A stretch of DNA of 32,871 nucleotides, from the NCBI GenBank assembly GCA_017935485.1, contig JAGBHO010000021.1:66479-99349 (forward strand). Reading direction: 5' to 3'. A program made the position numbers and the translations under genes. The DNA comes from Alphaproteobacteria bacterium (GTDB taxonomy: Bacteria > Pseudomonadota > Alphaproteobacteria > RF32 > CAG-239). The notes beneath the pieces are model-generated. The model had not been told where the DNA came from. It ran no database searches and saw only the letters and a program-made list of their open reading frames with translations. Shown here one piece after another: positions 19,178 to 26,817 of this stretch; position 1 is the first letter of the stretch; each line of letters starts with the position of its first letter.

Positions 19178-19699
19178 TTAGTTAGTTTTCTGGATTTCAA
19201 ACCGTTTAAAGTTCAGGTTTGATATTTTTACCGGCGCGGCAATCAACGACAGCCGGTACAGGAGCTCTTCCTTAAGCCAATATAAGCCCTCCGCGCCGCT
19301 GATCTCGCTTCGGGAGAGTTCCGAAACGTGAGTGACGGCGGCATCGGTGATTTGCGGCATAAGGCTTTCTATTGTTTTTATATCCTCCATTTTGGAAAGT
19401 TCAATATTAATTTTGATTTTAACCACGGCGTTTTGCGAATCCGTGCTTTGGAGCTGGACGGAAATTTCCGGCAGGTCATAAAAAACGGTAATCGTTTTGG
19501 TGTCGTTTTCTTCTTTTTCAACAATGCTGTAACCGAGGTTTTCGGAATCGCCCGATTTGGGAATGAACAAGAAATACAGTCCGACAATTATGCCGATGAC
19601 AATCAGCGCCGGTACCAGAAACAGCAAGATTTTTTTGTTGTCTTTCGGCGTATATGGATTGTCTTTGAGGTCATCATCAAAATCATTTAAGCCGGCCAT
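19178..19699 (-). CDS. fliL: Flagellar basal body-associated protein FliL
   Basis: This 173-residue inner-membrane protein surrounds the stator and supports motor torque. A short cytoplasmic N-terminus is followed by one membrane helix (about residues 24-46) and a periplasmic SPFH-like FliL domain with the strand FYDLPEISVQL, VVKIKINIELSKMEDI and a helix pair ending in NLNFKRFEIQ. The GGAG seven bases before the ATG supports the start. It is the first gene of the leftward flagellar unit that continues through fliM to uvrB. The 270-base gap to the divergent pilin-like gene should hold its promoter. Confidence 0.92.
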   Translation of the reverse strand: MAGLNDFDDDLKDNPYTPKDNKKILLFLVPALIVIGIIVGLYFLFIPKSGDSENLGYSIVEKEENDTKTITVFYDLPEISVQLQSTDSQNAVVKIKINIELSKMEDIKTIESLMPQITDAAVTHVSELSRSEISGAEGLYWLKEELLYRLSLIAAPVKISNLNFKRFEIQKTN

Positions 19700-19969
19700 C
19701 AGAATACTCCGTTGTTTTCATAATCTGACTTATTTTAGAACATTTTTTTCAGAAATAAATGCAAAAAACGCACTTATCAAATTAAACTTCAAAAAAAACG
19801 GCGGAAACGGCGATTTTAACCTTTAATTATGTTTTTTATGATAGGTTTGACAATAATTTGTTGTTACAGTTTTGTGAATTCTGCGCAAGCCGGCTGTTTT
19901 TTGTTATGAATTTCGGGCATTTGGTGCTATTATAAATAATAAAAAGCAGTTTTTTGGGAACTTTAGGCA
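19700..19969. promoter_or_regulatory. Divergent intergenic region between fliL and the PilM/PilV-like module
   Basis: This 270-base AT-rich gap separates divergent transcription units and should hold both promoters. A consensus TTGACA lies at 19847-19852 on the + strand, but no matching -10 box stands 16-18 bases downstream. TATTAT/TATAAA-like boxes are at 19928-19936, without a good -35. I find no sigma-54 or sigma-28 flagellar promoter that I would defend, and no gene. Confidence 0.35.
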
Positions 19970-20635
19970 ATGTATATCTGGATGATTTTGGCAACCTTTA
20001 TGGTGCTGTTGTATTCATATAACCTTTCTGTCCGCGGCGATATGCGGGAAGTAAAGATTGAGCCGCAGGCCGAGGTTGTCGTTTCGCAGCTGGTCGTTCA
20101 GCAGCGCGCGGGGCAGGAGTATATCCGGTGGCTGGCATCGCCGCTGAATAAAACCGGTATGTCTTATCTGGAAGAAAAGCTGGATTGTGATACGACCCTG
20201 AAAAATTTTCTGCCTTACGGATATAACTGCGACGGGAGTTTTACCACAGAAGTATATTGCCTGAGAAAAGACAACTGGGATCAGGGAATTGCCGACTGCT
20301 CGTCGCCGGATGCCCTGAAATATTTGATAACATACGGGTATATTCCGCCAAAGTGGCTTAATCTGAGTTCGAATACGCCGACGAACGATTTGTTGAAAGC
20401 TGCGCAAAATGTTTTGGGAATGGATACCAGCTTCGGTTATGCCGTGCATTTGGACGCGTCCGATCCGGCTTCCGGCGGGCACAGCGGCGACAAAAATTAT
20501 AAAATGGCGGTAAAAGGACGGGAAGATACTATGGTGTATATTCCCAATTATGTGGTTGACAACGGCAATTTCAGCACAGCCTGCGCTTGTGCAAACTGCA
20601 ACCGATGTCTGGTTTATGTAACGCCGTTTGAGTAA
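19970..20635 (+). CDS. Membrane-anchored cysteine-rich protein, possibly PilM-like
   Basis: This 221-residue protein begins with a membrane helix directly at the N-terminus (about residues 2-19), so most of it is probably periplasmic. A segment with QLVVQQRAGQEYIRWL follows, then a polar domain with eight cysteines; four are clustered near the end as CACANCNRC. The position immediately before a PilV-like gene and the N-terminal layout resemble the small inner-membrane PilM protein of IncI-type conjugative pili, but this is a weak similarity. The ribosome binding site is poor (an AGG three to four bases upstream). The next gene starts within 20 bases, so the two are made together. Function unknown. 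Confidence 0.75.
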   Translation: MYIWMILATFMVLLYSYNLSVRGDMREVKIEPQAEVVVSQLVVQQRAGQEYIRWLASPLNKTGMSYLEEKLDCDTTLKNFLPYGYNCDGSFTTEVYCLRKDNWDQGIADCSSPDALKYLITYGYIPPKWLNLSSNTPTNDLLKAAQNVLGMDTSFGYAVHLDASDPASGGHSGDKNYKMAVKGREDTMVYIPNYVVDNGNFSTACACANCNRCLVYVTPFE

Positions 20636-20652
20636 GGATGAGGAGAAAAACA

Positions 20653-23484
20653 ATGGTTCGGGTTTTTGATGAAAAGAAATCGCAGGCAGGAAGCCTGTTG
20701 ATTGAGGCAATGGCCATGCTGGGCCTGATTGCCATGGTTACTCCGATGCTTTACAAAAAAGCGGCGGAAAGGACGACCGAGCTGCAGGATATTAACGCTG
20801 CCGGACAAGTCCGCATTGTGATGGAAGGAATTGACACTTATCTGTCTGACAATTACAATACGATTGTCGGGTTGGGAGACGGTTCCAAGACCGTGACCTC
20901 AAACTGTGCCGGTGCTACAAGCAAAAAGTATGACTTTTCCGGCGGGATTGAATCCGTGCCGCTTGAGCATTTTTGCGAATATCTGCCTTATGGTTTTAAT
21001 GCCAGTTCAAAAACTTTTAAAAATATGGAAGTTATTGTTAAAAAACGCGATTTTGACAATGACGAGCGCCATGACCTGACGGCATTGCTGGTGACTACGC
21101 CGGCGGAAACGCAGGAAATGCCCATTCTCAGAGCCTCGCGTATTGCCTCGATGATTGGTACAAATGCCGGTATTTACCGGACAGTTGATAAAAAGAAAGT
21201 TATTCAAGGTGTGCAAGGGGTTTGGACGATTGATCCGGCCGATTTTGGCGTAAAGGCGGCAAATTTAAAAGAAAACACCATTATGGCTACTTCCATTCGG
21301 GCGATTTCCAACGGCAACAACAGCGGCGAGAACGTTTTGCACCGCGTGAGAATGGAAGAAGAGCCGTGGTTGAATACGATGGAAACCACGCTTTATATGG
21401 GAGATGACAAAGCTCACCATAATATTGAAAACGTGAAACAGATGATTGTGACCGGCAATGGTTTGGGAGAGAAAGATCAGGCGATTTTGTTGAAAGACGG
21501 CAGCGGTCTGACCATTGAAGGTGACGGTAATGCAATAATCGGCGGAAATATTGACGTGGGCGGAGACGGTAATGTGGACGGAAAGCTTGATGTGGGCGGA
21601 GATGCTAACGTAGGAGGCAAGCTTGACGTTACCGGTGATGCGACTATCGGAGGCCATTTGGAGGCTCTGACGGCAACGATTAAAGAACTGCTGAAAGCCG
21701 GCAGTGCCGAAATTACCGGAAGCCTGACCGCAGGCGGTGGAAACTTCAGGGTTGATGATGCCGGTAATACGACTATCAATGCCAATTTAACCGTTGAAGG
21801 AACGTCTAATTTGAAACATCTGGTTGTCGGCGAAATGCCTGATGATTATAATCCTCATTATATTCTGGATGTGAACGGACCGGCACGTTTTCGGGACGAG
21901 GTTAAATTTGACAAACCGGTTGATATGATAGACCTTGATGTTAAAAATCAATTACGGGTAGGCTGTAAACCGGATGCTGAAGGGAATTGTACCGATAATT
22001 TTAATCTTGTGACTGATTCTGACAGCGTGAAGATTCTGGTTAACAATTTTATGGTCGGTGATCCTGACGGTTTGGGCGGATTTTCGGTTGCGGACGAGCT
22101 GATTAAAATGAAGGCGGATGAAGTGTACGCCGATACGCCGCATTTTGCGGTCGGTGACGGAACCGGAACTTTGGTCGTTGACAGTACGGGGACAACGCCG
22201 AATGTTGAGGTTAACAATGCCACTTTGACTGTTCAGAATGATTTGGATACGACGATTTTTGAAGTGAATCCGGTAGACAAGGAAGTCAAGGTTATGAATG
22301 ATGCCAACTTTATTGCCTCTTCTACGGCCGGCGACAAGATTTTTGCCATCGATACCAATTATACCGACGGTACCAAGCCGGATGCCAGCGTTTATGTGCG
22401 CAAAGGCGTGATTGAAATTGCGCGCAACAATGATGCAACTACGGACAAGAGTGACCCGAACGGCTATATTCTGGCGGATCGTTTGGTGAGCCATATTAAA
22501 GTGCCGGATAATGCGTACCAATCAGGTTATGCTTCCAGTTCCGGCAAGACTCTTTATGACGAATATCAGGTTAATCCGGCGTATACTTCGGTTATGCACG
22601 ATATTAAGCTGATAACGCGCGGCGGCGCCCGATTGAGCGATATTCTGCCGGACTTTATCAATAAGGGTATTTATGTTTTGGACGGCACATACTGTGCGAA
22701 CAAAAACTGTACTGCCAGCGGCGGTTCTCTGAACTGGCTGATGTCCGGAAACGGGACACCGGCTGACAGCGGTTCGTTTCCGTTGGATACGTCGGCGCTG
22801 TTCGGTTCCGGAACGATTTCGACCAAAAGTTATGTGAAAAGCTGCGCCTCTTCGACCTTTAAATGCGAGACCAGCCCGTGGCTCGGTTTTGTGCCGGCGC
22901 CGACTTGCCCGCCGGGGTATTTGAAGGTGGCGACCTTAAGCCCGATCAGCTGGGCCATGGCTCAGGCCGGACACCCGGTTGAAAAAAGCAGCGGGGCTCA
23001 CAATGAAATTGAGCTGCAAATCAACCGAGATCCGAATGCGCTGTTGTGGCCGGAATCTGACAGCTGGGATACTTATGAGGGCTACAAAAAGGCACTGACT
23101 TTCCAAAAGAGCACCTGGCTGAACACGTCTTTTGTTTCGGTTAAAGACAGCGGCGGTACCAGTTACGGCTGGAATGCGGCAATCGGTTTCCTGTATCCGG
23201 CAAAGGACTATCAGACGTATGCCAATCAGATCGGTCTGGGGTCGAGCTGGGCTGACGATGACGTTATCTGGAACCTGTTTGAGGTTTGGAACAAGCAGAT
23301 AGTCGGTATTTCCAATGTTTATTGTTACTTTAACCGTCGTAAGGAAAAAAATGATTTTCAGAATGATACGTTGGTTGACCGTTATGACCAGTTGACGAAA
23401 GTAAGGGTCGGTTATACCAGCAAAGACAGCGGTTATGTTGAGCGGCTGAATGACCCGACGCTTAAATATAATGACCCGTTCTAA
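20653..23484 (+). CDS. PilV/shufflon-type prepilin with repeat stalk, putative pilus tip adhesin
   Basis: This 943-residue protein has a type IV prepilin N-terminus: a basic leader, a Gly cleavage site and SLLIEAMAMLGLIAMVTP with Glu at +5. The next 150 or so residues resemble the constant region of conjugative-pilus PilV proteins (shufflon N-terminal family): YLPYGFNASSKTFKN, LTALLVTTPAE, RIASMIGTNAGIY and VQGVWTIDPADFGV. A 12-residue beta-repeat stalk follows (about 297-340), then further beta-rich domains. The C-terminus is aromatic- and Trp-rich, with a few cysteines, plausibly a binding domain. I chose ATG 20653 rather than ATG 20638 because AGGAG (20641-20645) is seven bases before it, while the first ATG has no usable site. 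I see no site-specific recombinase or inverted C-terminal cassettes here. A terminator follows. Confidence 0.8.
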   Translation: MVRVFDEKKSQAGSLLIEAMAMLGLIAMVTPMLYKKAAERTTELQDINAAGQVRIVMEGIDTYLSDNYNTIVGLGDGSKTVTSNCAGATSKKYDFSGGIESVPLEHFCEYLPYGFNASSKTFKNMEVIVKKRDFDNDERHDLTALLVTTPAETQEMPILRASRIASMIGTNAGIYRTVDKKKVIQGVQGVWTIDPADFGVKAANLKENTIMATSIRAISNGNNSGENVLHRVRMEEEPWLNTMETTLYMGDDKAHHNIENVKQMIVTGNGLGEKDQAILLKDGSGLTIEGDGNAIIGGNIDVGGDGNVDGKLDVGGDANVGGKLDVTGDATIGGHLEALTATIKELLKAGSAEITGSLTAGGGNFRVDDAGNTTINANLTVEGTSNLKHLVVGEMPDDYNPHYILDVNGPARFRDEVKFDKPVDMIDLDVKNQLRVGCKPDAEGNCTDNFNLVTDSDSVKILVNNFMVGDPDGLGGFSVADELIKMKADEVYADTPHFAVGDGTGTLVVDSTGTTPNVEVNNATLTVQNDLDTTIFEVNPVDKEVKVMNDANFIASSTAGDKIFAIDTNYTDGTKPDASVYVRKGVIEIARNNDATTDKSDPNGYILADRLVSHIKVPDNAYQSGYASSSGKTLYDEYQVNPAYTSVMHDIKLITRGGARLSDILPDFINKGIYVLDGTYCANKNCTASGGSLNWLMSGNGTPADSGSFPLDTSALFGSGTISTKSYVKSCASSTFKCETSPWLGFVPAPTCPPGYLKVATLSPISWAMAQAGHPVEKSSGAHNEIELQINRDPNALLWPESDSWDTYEGYKKALTFQKSTWLNTSFVSVKDSGGTSYGWNAAIGFLYPAKDYQTYANQIGLGSSWADDDVIWNLFEVWNKQIVGISNVYCYFNRRKEKNDFQNDTLVDRYDQLTKVRVGYTSKDSGYVERLNDPTLKYNDPF
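21541..21666 (+). repeat. Degenerate 36-base (12-residue) tandem repeat inside the PilV-like gene
   Basis: At least three imperfect 12-residue units of the pattern G-(G/D)-K-L-D-V-G-G-D-A-N-V run in tandem, before fading into related strands. The alternation of Gly and branched hydrophobic residues suggests a beta-helix or fibre stalk such as those in phage tail fibres and bactofilins. The nucleotide repeat is imperfect. Confidence 0.7.
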
Positions 23485-23492
23485 TCATTGGG

Positions 23493-23524
23493 AAAAAGCC
23501 TCTGCAGCAGTGCGGAGGTTTTTT
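23493..23524 (+). terminator. Intrinsic terminator after the PilV-like gene
   Basis: AGCCTCTGCA pairs with TGCGGAGGTT around a GCAG loop (two G-U pairs), followed by a six-T run that starts nine or so bases after the hairpin centre. It closes the two-gene pilin-like unit. Confidence 0.85.
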
Positions 23525-23616
23525 CTTGGGGATTTTTCGGTATGTTAAGATTTTGGATGGAATTTTGTTTTATAGTGATTACGTTGTATCAGGAATCAGG
23601 ATAACGAGAGGGAAAA

Positions 23617-24441
23617 ATGATGAACAGATTGTTTGTGCTGACGGTTGCAGGAATGTTTTGCGCGCTCTCAGAAGTTCGGGCTGCCGATGATTTTTCCGGC
23701 GGCGTGGCTGACGAATTATCGGGGCTGGGTATAGAGGCAGAAGGTGTACAGTCTTTTCAGGGAGATAAGGACGGCTGGCGCAGGGATGGCGAAAAAGCAG
23801 GGCAAACTGCCGAGACCGGCGTGCAGAAAGCAGCCAAAGACGAAGTGTTGCAGCCGATTGTTGACAGTATCGGCCGGCCGGCGCTGGAAAATATTACGGA
23901 TGCGGAGCAGGTTTTTTGTTATGAAGTGGCCAGCCGCAGCAATACATATTCCGGATATAACATGGACGGCATGGCGTTGAAGGGTTTTTGCGGCGTTTTG
24001 AGCAAAGAGCAGCAGAAGGATGTGGTAGACAGCTTTTTGAAAACGGCCGGAAATGTGGATTTTGAAAAAACGGAAAACTGCATTATCAATCCGCGAATCA
24101 TGCTGCGGTTTGTGCGCGGCGTGGATAATACCGATGTTTTGTTGTCTTCTCCCTGCCATTCCTTTTCGGTTTTTTACGGCGGCACAGTGAAAACTTTTAA
24201 TCTGAAGCCGTCTGCCGACAAGGTTGACAGTATTGTTAATCCGATGTTGAAAAAACGGCAGGATTTTGTATCGCCGGCTTTGCTGAATCAGCTTTTGCCG
24301 GTGGGAGTGGCTCAGACGGAAGAGCAGAAAGCGCTGATTAACAAAAGAAAGCAGCCTGTCCGCGGCTGGGAAGACGGAAAACCGCAGGAAGAAAAGAAAA
24401 CCGGCGGCTGGAACAAGGTTAATCTTAATATCGGAAATTAA
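23617..24441 (+). CDS. Secreted protein of unknown function
   Basis: This 274-residue protein has a convincing signal peptide (MMNRLFVLTVAGMFCALSEVRA, cut before ADD). The mature part has a low-complexity polar start, a helical segment with four cysteines (VFCYE, GFCGV, ENCII, SPCHS) that could form two disulfides, a FSVFYGGTVKTFNLKP beta segment and a charged C-terminal tail. I recognise no family. GAGAGGG just upstream supports an ATG at 23617 or the adjacent ATG at 23620. It lies 132 bases after the PilV-like gene, behind a terminator, and is itself closed by a terminator, so it is probably a separate transcript. Its cysteines and position suggest it could serve the same surface system, which is inference. 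Confidence 0.75.
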   Translation: MMNRLFVLTVAGMFCALSEVRAADDFSGGVADELSGLGIEAEGVQSFQGDKDGWRRDGEKAGQTAETGVQKAAKDEVLQPIVDSIGRPALENITDAEQVFCYEVASRSNTYSGYNMDGMALKGFCGVLSKEQQKDVVDSFLKTAGNVDFEKTENCIINPRIMLRFVRGVDNTDVLLSSPCHSFSVFYGGTVKTFNLKPSADKVDSIVNPMLKKRQDFVSPALLNQLLPVGVAQTEEQKALINKRKQPVRGWEDGKPQEEKKTGGWNKVNLNIGN

Positions 24442-24446
24442 AAGAG

Positions 24447-24477
24447 AAAGGGAGGAAATGTATTTTCTCCCTTTTTC
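24447..24477 (+). terminator. Intrinsic terminator after the secreted protein gene
   Basis: AAAGGGAGGAAA (24447-24458) pairs with TTTTCTCCCTTT (24463-24474) across a four-base loop with a single G-U pair, and the run of T continues to 24476. The 232-base gap to serS beyond it shows no gene; it contains a purine-rich stretch (about 24490-24550) and an AT-rich part where the serS promoter probably lies. Confidence 0.85.
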
Positions 24478-24673
24478 TGCGGTTGATGCGGGTTCGGGAA
24501 AAAGCGGAAGGATAAAAGGCCGGTAAAGACGGGGTGCAATGCGGCGTGGAGTGCGAATCGCTTTCTTCTTGCATATTTTCGTATACAGGCTGCATTTTTG
24601 TGTTGTATTTATTTGTAAAATTGCTACTCTAACAGTCCGATAGAATTAATTAAAATTTTAGGACAGTTGTAAG

Positions 24674-25963
24674 ATGTTGGATATAAAATACATTATTGAG
24701 AATAAGCCGCTTATTCAGGAAGGGCTGGATAAAAAAGGCTATGGCAAGATTATAAGTCTGGACGAGCTGGAAAAGCTGTATCTTGAGATGAACAAGCTCA
24801 AGACTTCGTCACAGGCAAAATCAGAAGAGAAAAACAAGCTCAGTAATGCCATTAAATCCGCTTCTGCCGAAGAACGGCCGGCAATTATTGCCAAGAGTAA
24901 AGAAATCGGCGAGGAATTGAAAAAAGAGCTGGAAGAACTTGATGCCGTTAAAGCCAAGTTTGACGAGATTATGCTCAGAATGCCGAATATGCCCAGTCCG
25001 CAAAGCCCGGTCGGCCCTGATGATTCCGCAAATGTGGTCAGGCGCAAGGTCGGCGAACCGCGCAAGTTTGAATTTACGCCGCGTGACCATGTTGAACTGA
25101 TGGAACTTAATGACTGGAGCGAAATGGAACGAATCGCCAAAGTTTCCGGTGCCCGTACCTATGCCATTAAAAACGAACTGGCAAAGTTGGAACTGGCTAT
25201 TCACATGATGGTATTGGACAAGCTGGCGGATCATGGTTTTACCACTATTACAGTGCCGTCCATTTCCAAAGAAAAGCCGTTATACGGGCAGGGGTATCTG
25301 CCGTTTTCGCGCGATGAAATTTATTATATGCCGGCCGATGACATTTATCTGTCCGGAACGGCCGAGCTGATTTTGAACTCTCTGCGGGCGGACGAGATTT
25401 TGAATGAAAACGAACTGCCGATTTTATATGCCGGATTTTCTCCCTGTTTCCGCCGCGAGGCAGGTGCTGCGGGGAAAGACACCCGCGGTCTGACCCGTGT
25501 TCACCAGTTTATGAAAACAGAACAGTTTGTCATTTGCAAGAATGACATTAACGAAAGCGAGAAATGGCATCAGAAGCTGCTGGCGATTTCGGAAGAGGTA
25601 TTGCAGGATTTGGAGTTGCCGTATCAGGTCTTGGAGGTTTGTACCGGAGATATGGGGGCGCCGAAATATCGCCAATACGATTTGGAAGCCTGGGTGCCGA
25701 CGCAGGATTGTTACCGTGAAACCCACAGCTGTTCCAATATTACGGAATGGCAGGCCCGCCGCACAAATCTGCGTTATCGCGACAATGCCGACGGCAAGGT
25801 CAAGTTTGTTCATACTTTGAATAATACCGGCGTGGCGACGCCGCGGGTTTTGGTTCCGTTGTTGGAAAACCATCAGAATGCGGACGGAACGGTGAACATT
25901 CCGGCCAAACTTCAGCCTTATATGGGTGGAAAAACCGTTATCGGAAAAGGAAAGACCGCGTAG
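24674..25963 (+). CDS. serS: Serine--tRNA ligase
   Basis: This 429-residue class II aminoacyl-tRNA synthetase charges tRNA-Ser (and tRNA-Sec where present) with serine. An N-terminal antiparallel coiled-coil arm that grips the long variable arm of the tRNA spans about residues 27-100. Motif 2 is present as FSPCFRREAGAAGKDTRGL, followed by RVHQFMKTEQF, and TGDMGAPKYRQYDLEAW matches the family. Motif 3 retains its arginine but reads NNTGVATPRVLVPLLENHQ instead of the enterobacterial NGSGLAVGR form. Length is normal. The ATG is preceded by AGGA at a somewhat long distance, in a GTAAG-ATG context similar to that of the DsbA-family gene. Confidence 0.97.
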   Translation: MLDIKYIIENKPLIQEGLDKKGYGKIISLDELEKLYLEMNKLKTSSQAKSEEKNKLSNAIKSASAEERPAIIAKSKEIGEELKKELEELDAVKAKFDEIMLRMPNMPSPQSPVGPDDSANVVRRKVGEPRKFEFTPRDHVELMELNDWSEMERIAKVSGARTYAIKNELAKLELAIHMMVLDKLADHGFTTITVPSISKEKPLYGQGYLPFSRDEIYYMPADDIYLSGTAELILNSLRADEILNENELPILYAGFSPCFRREAGAAGKDTRGLTRVHQFMKTEQFVICKNDINESEKWHQKLLAISEEVLQDLELPYQVLEVCTGDMGAPKYRQYDLEAWVPTQDCYRETHSCSNITEWQARRTNLRYRDNADGKVKFVHTLNNTGVATPRVLVPLLENHQNADGTVNIPAKLQPYMGGKTVIGKGKTA

Positions 25964-25981
25964 TTCAGCTGATGTAATCGT

Positions 25982-26012
25982 AATAATGCCCGGAGACGGG
26001 CATTATTGTTAT
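25982..26012 (+). terminator. Probable terminator after serS
   Basis: An 11-bp perfect stem (AATAATGCCCG at 25982-25992 with CGGGCATTATT at 25997-26007) is capped by a GAGA tetraloop of the stable GNRA type. The U-tract is weak (GTTATCTT), so termination may be partial and allow read-through into the HAD gene. Confidence 0.65.
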
Positions 26013-26058
26013 CTTGAAAACTGGCAAATTTTAATTACTTCAGGAAGAGAATTAACAG

Positions 26059-26751
26059 ATGGAACATTTTGAGATGAGAAACAAACCTTTGCCGCTCGGA
26101 AAAGTCCGTTTTGTGATTTTTGACTGGGACAATACTTTGGCCGACAGCCGCCCGGCTTTGTTGTTTGCCATCAGGCAGGTGCTTGCCGAAAAGGGACTGC
26201 CGGTATGGGAAGAAGTATGCCGGAACAGGAATCACGATTTGTCTTTCAAAGATAATTTTCCGATTTTTTTCGGCGGCAGAGCTGAGGAAATTTATGCCCG
26301 TTATGCCGAAATTTATTTGCAGCATGTGAAAGATCTGATTTCAACTTTTGACGGAGTCAGGCAGGTGTTGGACTTTTTGGCGGCCCGCCGGGTTAAGATG
26401 ATGATTATGAGCAATAAAGACCGCCGGCTTTTGGATTATGAGCTGCCGTTGCTTTTTGATCCTGCGATGTTTGAAAAAATCGTATGCGGGCATGAAGCCG
26501 AACATGACAAGCCGTATCCCGAGCATATTTTTTATGCTTTGAGCGGGTATTTGCGGCCGGACGAGATTTCTCCCGAGGAGGTTTGGATGGTCGGCGATAG
26601 CCCAATGGACAGCGATTGCGCGAAGGCGGCGCACGCCCTGCCGATCAGGATTGGCGAAGATATATGGCATACGGAGACGGAAGAACCGGAAAAAATCCGG
26701 TATTTTGATGATTTTGTGCACTTTTATGCGGCTTTGAGTGGTAAAAATTAG
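26059..26751 (+). CDS. HAD-superfamily hydrolase (phosphoglycolate-phosphatase-like)
   Basis: This 230-residue cytoplasmic phosphatase carries all four HAD motifs: FDWDNTL with nucleophile Asp22 and acid Asp24, MSNKD for motif 2, Lys151 in HDKPYPE for motif 3, and VGDSPMDSD with Asp180/Asp184 for motif 4. A helical cap domain lies between motifs 1 and 2, as in the subfamily I (Gph-like) enzymes. The substrate cannot be named from sequence. The motif-1 Trp in place of the usual Leu/Met is a mild variation. GAAGAGA precedes the ATG. It starts 95 bases after serS and is followed after 66 bases by the MEMO-AMMECR1 gene on the same strand. Confidence 0.88.
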   Translation: MEHFEMRNKPLPLGKVRFVIFDWDNTLADSRPALLFAIRQVLAEKGLPVWEEVCRNRNHDLSFKDNFPIFFGGRAEEIYARYAEIYLQHVKDLISTFDGVRQVLDFLAARRVKMMIMSNKDRRLLDYELPLLFDPAMFEKIVCGHEAEHDKPYPEHIFYALSGYLRPDEISPEEVWMVGDSPMDSDCAKAAHALPIRIGEDIWHTETEEPEKIRYFDDFVHFYAALSGKN

Positions 26752-26817
26752 CAAAATTTTAAGGTCGGCGTGTTCTAATATCCGGCAGAAACAAAACAGA
26801 GCAGGAAAGTCCGGCGG

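Noticed and set aside
19847..19852. Isolated TTGACA in the fliL/pilin-like gap
   Set aside because: No acceptable -10 hexamer is found at 16-18 bases, so it is not a defensible promoter on its own.
24490..24550. Purine-rich segment before serS as a possible small RNA or T-box leader
   Set aside because: I could not find the conserved T-box sequence or a stable hairpin, so there is no support beyond base composition.
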